From positions 1 to 12,089 of the forward strand of contig JALVVO010000117.1 of the NCBI GenBank assembly GCA_027023345.1: a stretch of 12,089 bases of DNA, written 5' to 3'. The translations under genes were made by a program, and so were the position numbers. The first letter of the stretch is position 1, and every line of letters begins with the position of its first letter. Under the pieces are notes generated by a model. It did not search any database. It was not told the origin of the DNA and worked only from the letters and a program-made list of their open reading frames with translations. This document shows, piece by piece, positions 6,381 through 12,089 of the stretch. The stretch is from Thermaceae bacterium (lineage in GTDB: Bacteria; Deinococcota; Deinococci; Deinococcales; Marinithermaceae).

Positions 6381-6949
6381 GGTTCGCGCGGGTCGGCGAA
6401 AAGCTCAGGCGCTACTACCACTACTACCCGGGGACGGTGGCGGTGATCGGCGTGGAGGACCCGGAGAAGAAAAGCCGGGCCAACTTCATGCCGGCGGTCT
6501 GGAACGCAGGGCTCTCCTTCGAGCCGCCGCTCTTTGGGGTGGCGGTGAGCCCCAAGCGCCACACCTACCGGCTCCTCGCCGAAAAGCGGCCCTTTAGCGT
6601 GATGTTCTTCGACTTCGAGCACGCCGAGCTGGTCGCCGCCCTGGGCGGGACCTCGGGCCGGGAGGTGGACAAGGCCGAGGCTTTCGGGCTCTCCCTGCGA
6701 TGGGGCGAGGCGCTCAGGGTCCCCCTGATCGAGGGGGCCTTCGCCGCCTATGAGCTCGAGCCCTGGGACCACTTTGAGACCGGCGACCACGACCTCTTCG
6801 TGGGCCGGGTGCGGGCGGTCTGGGAGGACGAGGCCGCCTTCGACGAGGACGGCGTCCCCACCCCCGAGCGCGTCCGGGCCCTGCTCTACTACGGGCGCTA
6901 CCTCTACGGCCCGCCCGCCCCCGGGCTCAAGCGGATCAAGCGGCCGTGA
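6377..6949 (+). CDS. Flavin reductase-like domain protein (FMN-binding split barrel)
   Basis: This 190-residue soluble protein has a fold pattern matching the flavin reductase-like (HpaC/flavoredoxin) family. It opens with YYPGTVAVIGV near residues 16-26. ANFMPAVWNAGLSFEPPLFGVAVS follows at about 35-58, of which NFMPAVWNAGLSFEPP is the flavin-site block. RPFSVMFF is near 71-78 and GDHDLFVGRVRAV at about 136-148, the classic C-terminal barrel block. Such proteins bind FMN and either reduce free flavin for a monooxygenase partner or act in thiol and disulfide redox. No monooxygenase is nearby, so its partner is unknown. A strong Shine-Dalgarno sequence precedes the ATG, which overlaps the ricT stop. 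Its own stop overlaps the next start (GTGA). Membership in the holB-ricT operon is clear; a functional link is not. Confidence 0.8.
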   Translation: MRFARVGEKLRRYYHYYPGTVAVIGVEDPEKKSRANFMPAVWNAGLSFEPPLFGVAVSPKRHTYRLLAEKRPFSVMFFDFEHAELVAALGGTSGREVDKAEAFGLSLRWGEALRVPLIEGAFAAYELEPWDHFETGDHDLFVGRVRAVWEDEAAFDEDGVPTPERVRALLYYGRYLYGPPAPGLKRIKRP

Positions 6950-7221
6950 CCCAGGCCCAAGAGGCCCGGCGCAGGCTTCGCGCCTTCTTCCTCAACCGCC
7001 CGGGCACCGAGGCCCAGCTCGTCTTCGCCGAGGGCGTCTGGCACTTCCGCTCCGACGGCTTCGCCCACTGGATGGAGGCGAGCGCCGAGGAAGCCCTCTT
7101 CGCCGAGGTCGCGGCGTTCTCCCTAGACGCCCGCCGCCGCGAGCTCGCCGTCCGCTTCCAAGACGGCTCCCGGCTGATCGCGAGGAAGACCCGGCTGGGC
7201 CCGAGGGTCCGGGCTACTTGA
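6946..7221 (+). CDS. Small hypothetical protein at the end of the holB operon
   Basis: This is a 91-residue protein that I do not recognise. It has no signal peptide, membrane segment or cysteine. The N terminus is a basic helix (QEARRRLRAFFLNR). Next comes a probable beta-rich centre with VFAEGVWHFRSDGFAHWME at about 26-44, then an acidic helix. The end is basic (LAVRFQDGSRLIARKTRLG near 68-85). The fold may be a small alpha/beta domain with a basic face, but this is a guess. It is likely a real gene: the GTG overlaps the preceding stop as GTGA, codon use matches its neighbours, and it fills the space up to uspA. Its last 8 bp overlap the 3' end of uspA on the opposite strand. Confidence 0.65.
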   Translation: MTQAQEARRRLRAFFLNRPGTEAQLVFAEGVWHFRSDGFAHWMEASAEEALFAEVAAFSLDARRRELAVRFQDGSRLIARKTRLGPRVRAT

Positions 7222-7630
7222 CGAGCAGCACCGGCGCCTTGGCCAGCATGACCACCTTCTGGCTCTGGCTCCCGAGCAGGGTCCCCGCCAGGCCCCCTAG
7301 CCCCCGGGTCCCCATCACGATGAGGTCGGCCGCGTGGGTCTCGGCCGCCCGGAGGATGGCCTCGGCCGGGGGGCCCTCGAGCACCTCGACCTCGAGCGCC
7401 GGCACCTCCCCGACCCGCTCCTTCGCCTCCTCCACCCGCTCCTTCGCCGCCGCCACCCGACGCGCCAGGGCCTCCTCGAAGAGGGGGTCCCCGAGCCACT
7501 CGGGCACCGGGTCGTAGGCGTAGACGATGACCAGCTTGGCCTGGTGCAGCCGGGCCTCCTCCCCGGCCAGCGCCGCCGCCTTCTGGGCGTGGTCCGAGCC
7601 GTCGTAGGCGAGCAGGATCGTCCGGTACAT
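7214..7630 (-). CDS. Universal stress protein (UspA family)
   Basis: This 138-residue single-domain Usp protein has the ordinary family length. It starts MYRTILLAYDGSDHA, where Asp10 is the usual nucleotide-contacting residue. It contains DLIVMGTRG near residues 102-110, followed by the ATP-binding pattern G-x2-G-x9-G-S at Gly107, Gly110, Gly120 and Ser121. It ends in APVLLVK. It is therefore predicted to be the ATP-binding type of Usp, acting as a cytoplasmic dimer in stress survival. A lysine/arginine- and glutamate-rich helix spans about 55-75. The ATG at 7630 has no clear Shine-Dalgarno sequence, but a TAGGCT hexamer lies exactly 6 nt upstream, implying a leaderless mRNA. It is transcribed away from the MFS gene, with which it shares a 61-bp regulatory region. 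Confidence 0.92.
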   Translation of the reverse strand: MYRTILLAYDGSDHAQKAAALAGEEARLHQAKLVIVYAYDPVPEWLGDPLFEEALARRVAAAKERVEEAKERVGEVPALEVEVLEGPPAEAILRAAETHAADLIVMGTRGLGGLAGTLLGSQSQKVVMLAKAPVLLVK

Positions 7631-7636
7631 ACCGAA

Positions 7637-7642
7637 AGCCTA
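7637..7642 (-). promoter_or_regulatory. Putative -10 element of a leaderless uspA promoter
   Basis: On the minus strand this is TAGGCT, then 6 nt, then the uspA ATG. It is the same hexamer and spacing as at fetB. No good -35 is visible at 17-18 nt. Confidence 0.5.
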
Positions 7643-7683
7643 CCCCAGGCGGGACCTGACCGCCGGGTCAGTCCTGGGGTAGG
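7639..7683. repeat. Nested inverted repeats between uspA and the MFS gene
   Basis: CCTACCCCAGG (7639-7649) and CCTGGGGTAGG (7673-7683) form a perfect 11-bp inverted repeat with a 23-bp centre. A second perfect pair, CTGACC (7656-7661) and GGTCAG (7666-7671), lies inside with a 4-bp loop, slightly off centre. The outer arms overlap both opposing -10 elements, so a protein bound here could control uspA and the MFS gene together. No regulator gene is adjacent. Confidence 0.6.
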
Positions 7684-7685
7684 AT
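7656..7685 (+). promoter_or_regulatory. Putative promoter of the MFS gene (-35 and -10)
   Basis: CTGACC (7656-7661) is a 4-of-6 match to the -35 TTGACA. It is followed by an 18-bp spacer and TAGGAT (7680-7685). Exactly 6 nt then precede the GTG at 7692, so the transcript would be leaderless. The -35 coincides with the left arm of the inner inverted repeat. Confidence 0.55.
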
Positions 7686-7691
7686 GCCCCC

Positions 7692-8822
7692 GTGGGCCCG
7701 ATCGCCCGGTTGCACCTCGCCACCTTCTTCTTCTTCCTCGCCTACGGGCTCACCGTGCCCGTCCTGCCCCTCTACCTCAAGGCGCTGGGCCTCGCCCCCG
7801 AGTGGATCGGCTGGGCGGTGGCGCTGATGCCGCTCGCCGGGCTCCTCCTCCGCCCCTGGGGCGGCTGGGCGGCCGACGCCTGGAGCCGGAAGGGCCCCGC
7901 CCTGCTCGGGCTCCTCGCCAGCACGCTCGCCGGGCTCTTCTACCTCGGTCCCCTGCCGGCGGTGCTCGCCGGGCGATTCCTGCAGGGGGTGGGGATGGCG
8001 CTCTTCGCCCCCAGCACCCTGGCCCAGACCTCGGACCTCGCCCCCGCCGACGCGGTGGGCCGGGTGATGGGCACCCGAAACCTCCTGATCGGCCTTGGGG
8101 TCATGCTGGGCACCGCCCTGGGCGGCGCCCTGTTGGACCTCGTCGGGCCCCGGGGGGTCTTCCTGCTGCTCGCCCTCGTCCAGGCGCCCTGGATCCCCTG
8201 GCTGAACGGGCTCCCCGAGACCCTCGAGGCCCGCCAGGCCGGGCGCTGGTGGCAGGGCTTCGCCGAGGCCCTAACGATCGCCGGGGTGCGGGCGGCGACC
8301 TGGGCGAACACCGGGTTTGCCGCGGTCTTCTCGGTGCTCCAGGCGTTCTACCCCCTCTTCCTCGTCCACCACGGCCTCCCCGCCAGCTGGGTGGGGGCCT
8401 TCTTCGGCTACTACAGCCTGGTCTCGGTCCTCGCGCGGCTCCCGGCGGGGATCCTGGTGGACCGCAAGAACCCCTACCGGGTCGCGCTCTGGGGGTTTAC
8501 GCTCGCGAACCTCGGCCTCCTCTTGCTCTGGCGCTGGCCTCTTCCCCTCCCCGCCTTCGTCGGCGGCACCCTGATGGGGCTCGGCGCCGGGGTCTACCTG
8601 CCGGCGAACATCGTCGCCGTCACCAAGGCCACGCCGTCCCGCCTGCGGGGCTCCGCCTTCAGCCTCTTCACCGCGAGCTGGGACGCGGGCGGCCTGGTGG
8701 GCCCGCCGCTCGCCGGCCTCCTCGTCGGCCGGGCCGGGGAGGGCGCGATCTTCCCCCTGACCGTCGCCGGGGCCCTCCTCACCACCCTCGTCTACCTCCG
8801 AATCGCCCGCCGGGTGTTATAA
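7692..8822 (+). CDS. Major facilitator superfamily transporter
   Basis: This 376-residue, highly hydrophobic protein has about twelve predicted membrane helices and very short loops. The MFS loop 2-3 motif is visible as GGWAADAWSRKGP at about residues 57-69. A weaker counterpart after helix 8 reads GILVDRKNPYR. GRFLQGVGMALFAPS at about 95-109 is the typical helix 4 region of drug- or sugar-efflux-like MFS proteins. The substrate cannot be predicted. It is a little short for a 12-helix MFS but looks complete. The GTG is chosen from the leaderless promoter spacing and because the first helix begins within six residues. Its TAA stop is embedded in the -10 element predicted for proS, 10 nt upstream of that gene. 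It may therefore share read-through transcription with proS and nth. Confidence 0.87.
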   Translation: MGPIARLHLATFFFFLAYGLTVPVLPLYLKALGLAPEWIGWAVALMPLAGLLLRPWGGWAADAWSRKGPALLGLLASTLAGLFYLGPLPAVLAGRFLQGVGMALFAPSTLAQTSDLAPADAVGRVMGTRNLLIGLGVMLGTALGGALLDLVGPRGVFLLLALVQAPWIPWLNGLPETLEARQAGRWWQGFAEALTIAGVRAATWANTGFAAVFSVLQAFYPLFLVHHGLPASWVGAFFGYYSLVSVLARLPAGILVDRKNPYRVALWGFTLANLGLLLLWRWPLPLPAFVGGTLMGLGAGVYLPANIVAVTKATPSRLRGSAFSLFTASWDAGGLVGPPLAGLLVGRAGEGAIFPLTVAGALLTTLVYLRIARRVL

Positions 8823-8823
8823 C
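8815..8823 (+). promoter_or_regulatory. Putative extended -10 promoter of proS
   Basis: TGT-TATAAC is an extended -10 with a near-consensus hexamer, the AT-richest spot around. It ends 9 nt before the proS ATG, which would give a leader of about 3 nt. The MFS stop codon lies within the hexamer. No -35 is evident. Confidence 0.5.
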
Positions 8824-8832
8824 GGGTGGGCG

Positions 8833-10305
8833 ATGGCGAAGGTCAAGGGCCCGACCCCGCAATCCCAGGACTTCTCCCAGTGGTACCTGGACACGATCCA
8901 GCTCGCCGAGCTCGCCGACTACGCCCCGGTCCGGGGCACGATTGTGGTGCGCCCCTACGGGTACGCGCTCTGGGAGCACATCCAGCGCGTGCTCGACGGA
9001 ATGTTCAAGGCGACCGGCCACCAAAACGCCTACTTCCCGCTCTTCATCCCCATGAGCTTCTTGCAGAAGGAGGCCGAGCACGTCGAGGGGTTTTCCCCCG
9101 AGCTCGCGGTGGTCACCCACGCCGGGGGCGAGGAGCTCGAGGAGCCCCTCGCGGTGCGCCCCACCTCGGAGACGATCATCGGCTACATGTGGTCGAGGTG
9201 GATCCGCTCCTGGCGCGACCTGCCCCAGCTCTTGAACCAGTGGAACAACGTGGTCCGCTGGGAGCTCCGCACCCGCCCCTTCCTCCGCACGAGCGAGTTC
9301 CTCTGGCAGGAGGGGCACACCGCCCACGCGACGCGGGAGGAGGCCGAGGAGGAGACCGCCCGCATGCTCGGGGTCTACCTCAAGTTCGCCCGGGAGTACG
9401 CCGCGCTCCCCGTCATCCCCGGCAAGAAGACCGAGCGCGAGAAGTTCGCCGGGGCGGTCTACACCACCACCCTCGAGGGGATGATGAAGGACGGGCGGGC
9501 GCTCCAGTCGGCGACCTCGCACTTTTTGGGCCAGAACTTCGCCCGCGCCTTCGAGATCACCTTCCAGGACAAGGACCTAAAGGAAAAGCACGTCTGGACC
9601 ACCTCCTGGGGGCTCTCCTGGCGGATCATCGGGGGCATCATCATGACCCACGGCGACGACCGAGGGCTCGTGCTTCCCCCGAGGCTCGCCCCCGTCCAGG
9701 TGGTGATCGTCCCCATCTACAAGGCCGAGAGCAAAGAACGGGTCCTGGCCGCGGCGAAGAAGCTCGAGGCCGAGCTCACCGCCGCCGGACTCCGGGTCCA
9801 CACCGACGACCGCGACCAGTACACCCCCGGCTACAAGTTCCACGACTGGGAGCTCAGGGGCGTGCCCTACCGGGTGGAGCTCGGCCCCCGGGACGTGGAG
9901 GCGAACGCGGCGGTGATCAAGAGCCGGATCGGCGAGAAGGAGACCGCCGCCCTGCCCGAGCTTAAGGACCTCCTGCCCGCGCGTCTCGAGGCGCTCCACG
10001 GGGAGCTCTTCGAGCGGGCGCTCCGCTTCCGCCGCGAGCGCACCCGGGTGGTGGACGACTACGAGGCCTTTAAGGAGGCGGTGGCCGAGGGGTTCGCCCT
10101 CGCTTACCACTGCGGCGACGCCGCCTGCGAGAAGGCGATCCAGGAGGAGACCAAGGCGACCGCCCGGGTCATCCCCCTCGAGTTCCCCGCCCACGGCGTC
10201 CTCCAGGACGACGAGGTCCTCCGCGAGGCCGGCGAGGGGGTTTGCGTCCGCTGCGGCCGGCCGGCGGCCTACGGCCGGCGGGTCGTCTTCGCCCGCGCCT
10301 ACTAG
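8833..10305 (+). CDS. proS: Prolyl-tRNA synthetase, eukaryote/archaeal type
   Basis: This 490-residue class II synthetase charges tRNA-Pro with proline in the cytoplasm. It lacks the large editing insertion of the E. coli-type enzyme. It carries RPYGYALWEHIQ at about residues 40-51 and RPTSETIIGYMW at 109-120. The motif 2 region RPFLRTSEFLWQEGHTAH is at about 148-165, and motif 3 GGIIMTHGDDRGLVLPPRLAP at about 267-287 (key part GDDRGLVLPPRLAP). The anticodon-binding domain follows. The C-terminal domain holds Cys427, Cys432, Cys471 and Cys474, a likely zinc site. The protein ends in Ala-Tyr. In the Thermus thermophilus enzyme the C-terminal tyrosine reaches into the active site, and this one fits. 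The ATG at 8833 gives the normal N terminus. The nth start follows the stop by 2 nt. Confidence 0.96.
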   Translation: MAKVKGPTPQSQDFSQWYLDTIQLAELADYAPVRGTIVVRPYGYALWEHIQRVLDGMFKATGHQNAYFPLFIPMSFLQKEAEHVEGFSPELAVVTHAGGEELEEPLAVRPTSETIIGYMWSRWIRSWRDLPQLLNQWNNVVRWELRTRPFLRTSEFLWQEGHTAHATREEAEEETARMLGVYLKFAREYAALPVIPGKKTEREKFAGAVYTTTLEGMMKDGRALQSATSHFLGQNFARAFEITFQDKDLKEKHVWTTSWGLSWRIIGGIIMTHGDDRGLVLPPRLAPVQVVIVPIYKAESKERVLAAAKKLEAELTAAGLRVHTDDRDQYTPGYKFHDWELRGVPYRVELGPRDVEANAAVIKSRIGEKETAALPELKDLLPARLEALHGELFERALRFRRERTRVVDDYEAFKEAVAEGFALAYHCGDAACEKAIQEETKATARVIPLEFPAHGVLQDDEVLREAGEGVCVRCGRPAAYGRRVVFARAY

Positions 10306-10307
10306 CC

Positions 10308-10958
10308 GTGCCCTGCCCGCCGGAGACCCCGGAGGAGAAGAGGAAGCGGGCCCGCGCCATCCTGAGGGCCCTGAAGAAGGCCTACCCCGAGGCGCGGACG
10401 GAGCTCGTTCACCGAAGCCCCTTCGAGCTCCTGGTGGCCACCGTCCTCAGCGCCCAGGCCACCGACAAGGGGGTAAACCGCGTCACCCCCGAGCTCTTCC
10501 GCCGCTGGCCCACCCCCGAGGCCCTGGCCCAGGCCGACCCCGCGGAGGTCGGGGAGGTCATCCAGACCTTGGGCCTTTGGCGGACGAAGGCGAAGAACCT
10601 GGTGGCGCTCGCGAAAAGGCTCGTCGAGGACCACGGCGGCGAGGTCCCGAGCGACCCCGAAACCTTAAGGAGGCTCCCCGGCGTGGGCTGGAAGACCGCC
10701 ACCGTGGTCGCCGGCGCCGCCTTCGGCGTGCCCGGGATCGCGGTGGACACCCACGTGGCGCGGCTCGCACGGCGGCTCTGCCTTACCCAGGCCAAGACCC
10801 CGGAGCGGATCGGCCGGGAGCTCGAGGCCCTGTTTCCCAAGAAGGACTGGATCTTCCTCCACCACGCGATGGTGCTCCACGGGCGCTACGTCTGCACGGC
10901 GAGGCGCCCCCGCTGCGGCGACTGCGTTCTTAGGCCCTACTGCCCGAGCGCGGAGTAG
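10308..10958 (+). CDS. nth: Endonuclease III (base-excision repair DNA glycosylase/AP lyase)
   Basis: This 216-residue enzyme removes oxidised pyrimidines and nicks abasic sites. Visible features are the opening helix bundle with LLVATVLSAQATDKGVN at about residues 41-57 and the helix-hairpin-helix LPGVGWKTATVV at 123-134, which holds the catalytic lysine Lys129. The catalytic aspartate is in VDTHVARL (Asp147). Four C-terminal cysteines at 196, 203, 206 and 212 have the exact C-x6-C-x2-C-x5-C spacing of the [4Fe-4S] cluster. The length equals that of E. coli Nth within a few residues. The GTG at 10308 is chosen because it gives the standard length and lies 2 nt after the proS stop. An in-frame start at 10242 would add a low-complexity Pro/Arg extension inside proS. 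Co-transcription with proS is likely. The last 22 bp overlap the opposite gene. Confidence 0.95.
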   Translation: MPCPPETPEEKRKRARAILRALKKAYPEARTELVHRSPFELLVATVLSAQATDKGVNRVTPELFRRWPTPEALAQADPAEVGEVIQTLGLWRTKAKNLVALAKRLVEDHGGEVPSDPETLRRLPGVGWKTATVVAGAAFGVPGIAVDTHVARLARRLCLTQAKTPERIGRELEALFPKKDWIFLHHAMVLHGRYVCTARRPRCGDCVLRPYCPSAE

Positions 10959-12089
10959 AGCGCGAGGCCGTTCACCACCTCGCGGGCGCGCTCGGGGTAG
11001 ACGAGCTTCCCCTTCGCCCAGAGCTGGGCGGAACCCCCCGAGTCCATGCGGATCGCCCCCCAGGCGCCGAGCCCGGCGAGGGCGCGGGCGAGCACGCCCG
11101 GGGTGGTCTTCTCGCTGACCAAAAGCCAGAGCCCGCCCTCCTGGGTCCAGGCCACCGCCGCCTGGTAGGTCACCTTGGTGAGCAAAAGGGCGTTTCGATC
11201 GAAGCGCTCGCGCTCCGGCCGGTAGGCGACCCTCCCCCGCGCCACCAGCAGGGGGCCGGCCTCGAGGGCGTAGCGCACCGGGGGGGAAAGCCGAACGCGA
11301 AGGCGAAGCTCCGCCCCCAGGGGCACCGCGGCAAAGGGCAGGGCGCCCCTTGGGTAGGCGAGGGCCCAGCGTCCGGCGGCGAGGCGGTAGGGGGCGGCCC
11401 GACGGGCGACCACCCGGTTGCCCTCGACCACCAGCACCTCCTCCCCCGGCCGCCCCACCTCGCCGGGCGCGGTGTAGACGGTATAGCGCGCGGGGGTGGC
11501 CGCGAGGCCCACCGGGATCCGCCGGCCGGAGAGCTCGACCCAGGCGGAAAAGCGCGGGATCACCGCGTCCACCCGGCCACCGTCCCAGACCAGGGCGCTC
11601 CGGCCGTAGGGGTAGGAGCGGGTCACCCCGTCCACCACCCAAAGGCCCACCGGGGTGCCGGTCCTTGGGTCGAAGTAGCCCCCGTTCAAAAGGGCGAGGG
11701 CGCGGGGAGCGAGCTCGGGAAGCTTCCGACGCCGGCCAGGCTCGCCCACCGGCACCAGGCGGTAGGCGCCGGGATCGGCCTCGACCATCACCAGCTTGAG
11801 CGGGTAAGGCACCCGGGCGTAGCGCATCCGGAGGCGGATCCCCGGGGCAAGCGCACGCGTCCACTCGGGCTCGCGGGCGTAGAGGTCCACCACCAGCCGG
11901 GGCGGGTCGCTCAGGGCGAAGGCGTGGAGGAAGCCGAGCCGCCCCTCGGCCGGGGCGTAGCGAAGCGTGGTCCCCTCGGGACCGGTGCGCCAGGCGAGGC
12001 CGGGAAGCTCGGGGAAGCGCTCGGGGTAGAGGGGGAGCGTGAGGACGAAGGGCGGGCGATCCCGCACCCGGGGGTCGAACGCGAGGGGG
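10937..12089 (-). CDS. Phosphodiester glycosidase (NAGPA/DUF2233) family protein with AMIN-like N-terminal region, 5' end missing
   Basis: The frame is open to the right edge of the window (seven further sense codons beyond the GTG at 12067), so the N terminus and any signal peptide are outside. At least 383 residues are seen. The numbering here counts from the GTG at 12067. Residues about 40-90 hold FALSDPPRLVVDLY, the pattern of an AMIN domain, which often binds cell envelope polymers. The catalytic-type NAGPA domain follows. It has LALLNGGYFDPRTGTPVG at about 124-141, YGRSALVWDGG at 154-164, RMDSGGSAQL at 340-349 and REVVNGLAL at 362-370. These are the conserved blocks of N-acetylglucosamine-1-phosphodiester glycosidases, first known from the mammalian uncovering enzyme. 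In bacteria such domains occur in exported proteins acting on envelope sugars, so the role here is inferred. The 3' end overlaps nth. Confidence 0.83.
   Translation of the reverse strand, partial: PLAFDPRVRDRPPFVLTLPLYPERFPELPGLAWRTGPEGTTLRYAPAEGRLGFLHAFALSDPPRLVVDLYAREPEWTRALAPGIRLRMRYARVPYPLKLVMVEADPGAYRLVPVGEPGRRRKLPELAPRALALLNGGYFDPRTGTPVGLWVVDGVTRSYPYGRSALVWDGGRVDAVIPRFSAWVELSGRRIPVGLAATPARYTVYTAPGEVGRPGEEVLVVEGNRVVARRAAPYRLAAGRWALAYPRGALPFAAVPLGAELRLRVRLSPPVRYALEAGPLLVARGRVAYRPERERFDRNALLLTKVTYQAAVAWTQEGGLWLLVSEKTTPGVLARALAGLGAWGAIRMDSGGSAQLWAKGKLVYPERAREVVNGLALYSALGQ

Noticed and set aside
7334..9055. A 573-codon open frame over uspA, the MFS gene and the start of proS
   Set aside because: Its low-complexity Pro/Arg/Gly product is a shadow of well-supported genes in other frames.
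10242..10307. N-terminal extension of nth starting inside proS
   Set aside because: It would add 22 Pro/Arg-rich residues encoded within the ProRS zinc domain. The GTG at 10308 gives standard endonuclease III length.
10665..11864. A 399-codon minus-strand frame over nth and the phosphodiester glycosidase gene
   Set aside because: It conflicts with both recognised genes and has shadow-frame composition (Pro, Arg, Gly, Ala) with no motif.
1..12089. CRISPR arrays, tRNA/rRNA genes, insertion sequences, att sites or a defence island
   Set aside because: I looked and found no spaced direct repeats, cloverleaf-like sequences, transposase or integrase genes, or compositional break. All genes are ordinary chromosomal types.

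Overview
This is a very GC-rich, gene-dense bacterial window that looks like chromosomal DNA of a member of the Thermales (Deinococcota). Within that order a marine genus such as Oceanithermus or Marinithermus is only a guess. The clues are a eukaryote/archaeal-type prolyl-tRNA synthetase ending in tyrosine, heavy use of GTG starts, almost no intergenic space, and several starts preceded by a -10-like hexamer exactly 6 nt away. That last pattern is the signature of leaderless mRNAs, which are common in Deinococcus and relatives. I see no phage, transposon, CRISPR, tRNA or rRNA sequence. No gene-free stretch exceeds about 61 bases.

Layout. (1) 1-2540, + strand: the 3' end of a branched-chain amino acid ABC operon: livH (partial), livM, livG, livF, tightly packed or overlapping. 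(2) 2518-3216, - strand: a FetB/YbbM-type membrane protein that overlaps livF tail to tail. (3) 3252-7221, + strand: a TauE/SafE-family exporter, then after 12 nt a compact operon of metallophosphoesterase, DNA polymerase III delta' (holB), RicT/PSP1 protein, flavin-reductase-like protein and a small unknown protein. Each gene from the metallophosphoesterase onward overlaps the next. (4) 7214-7630, - strand: a universal stress protein. (5) 7692-10958, + strand: an MFS transporter, proS and nth (endonuclease III). (6) 10937-12089, - strand: a phosphodiester glycosidase (NAGPA-type) protein whose N terminus lies beyond the window.

How the genes fit together. The Liv genes encode one importer: two permeases and two ATPases. 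The holB-ricT pair repeats a neighbourhood known from Firmicutes (Bacillus holB-yaaT). The rest is mostly housekeeping: replication clamp loading, tRNA charging and base-excision repair, with small transporters and a stress protein.

No clearly new multi-gene system is visible. The most interesting signals are regulatory. In both divergent intergenic regions (fetB/tauE and uspA/MFS) the two opposing -10 elements form the arms of an inverted repeat and sit exactly 6 nt from their start codons. A RicT with an extra cysteine pair and a small unrecognised gene at the end of the holB operon are the best protein-level leads.
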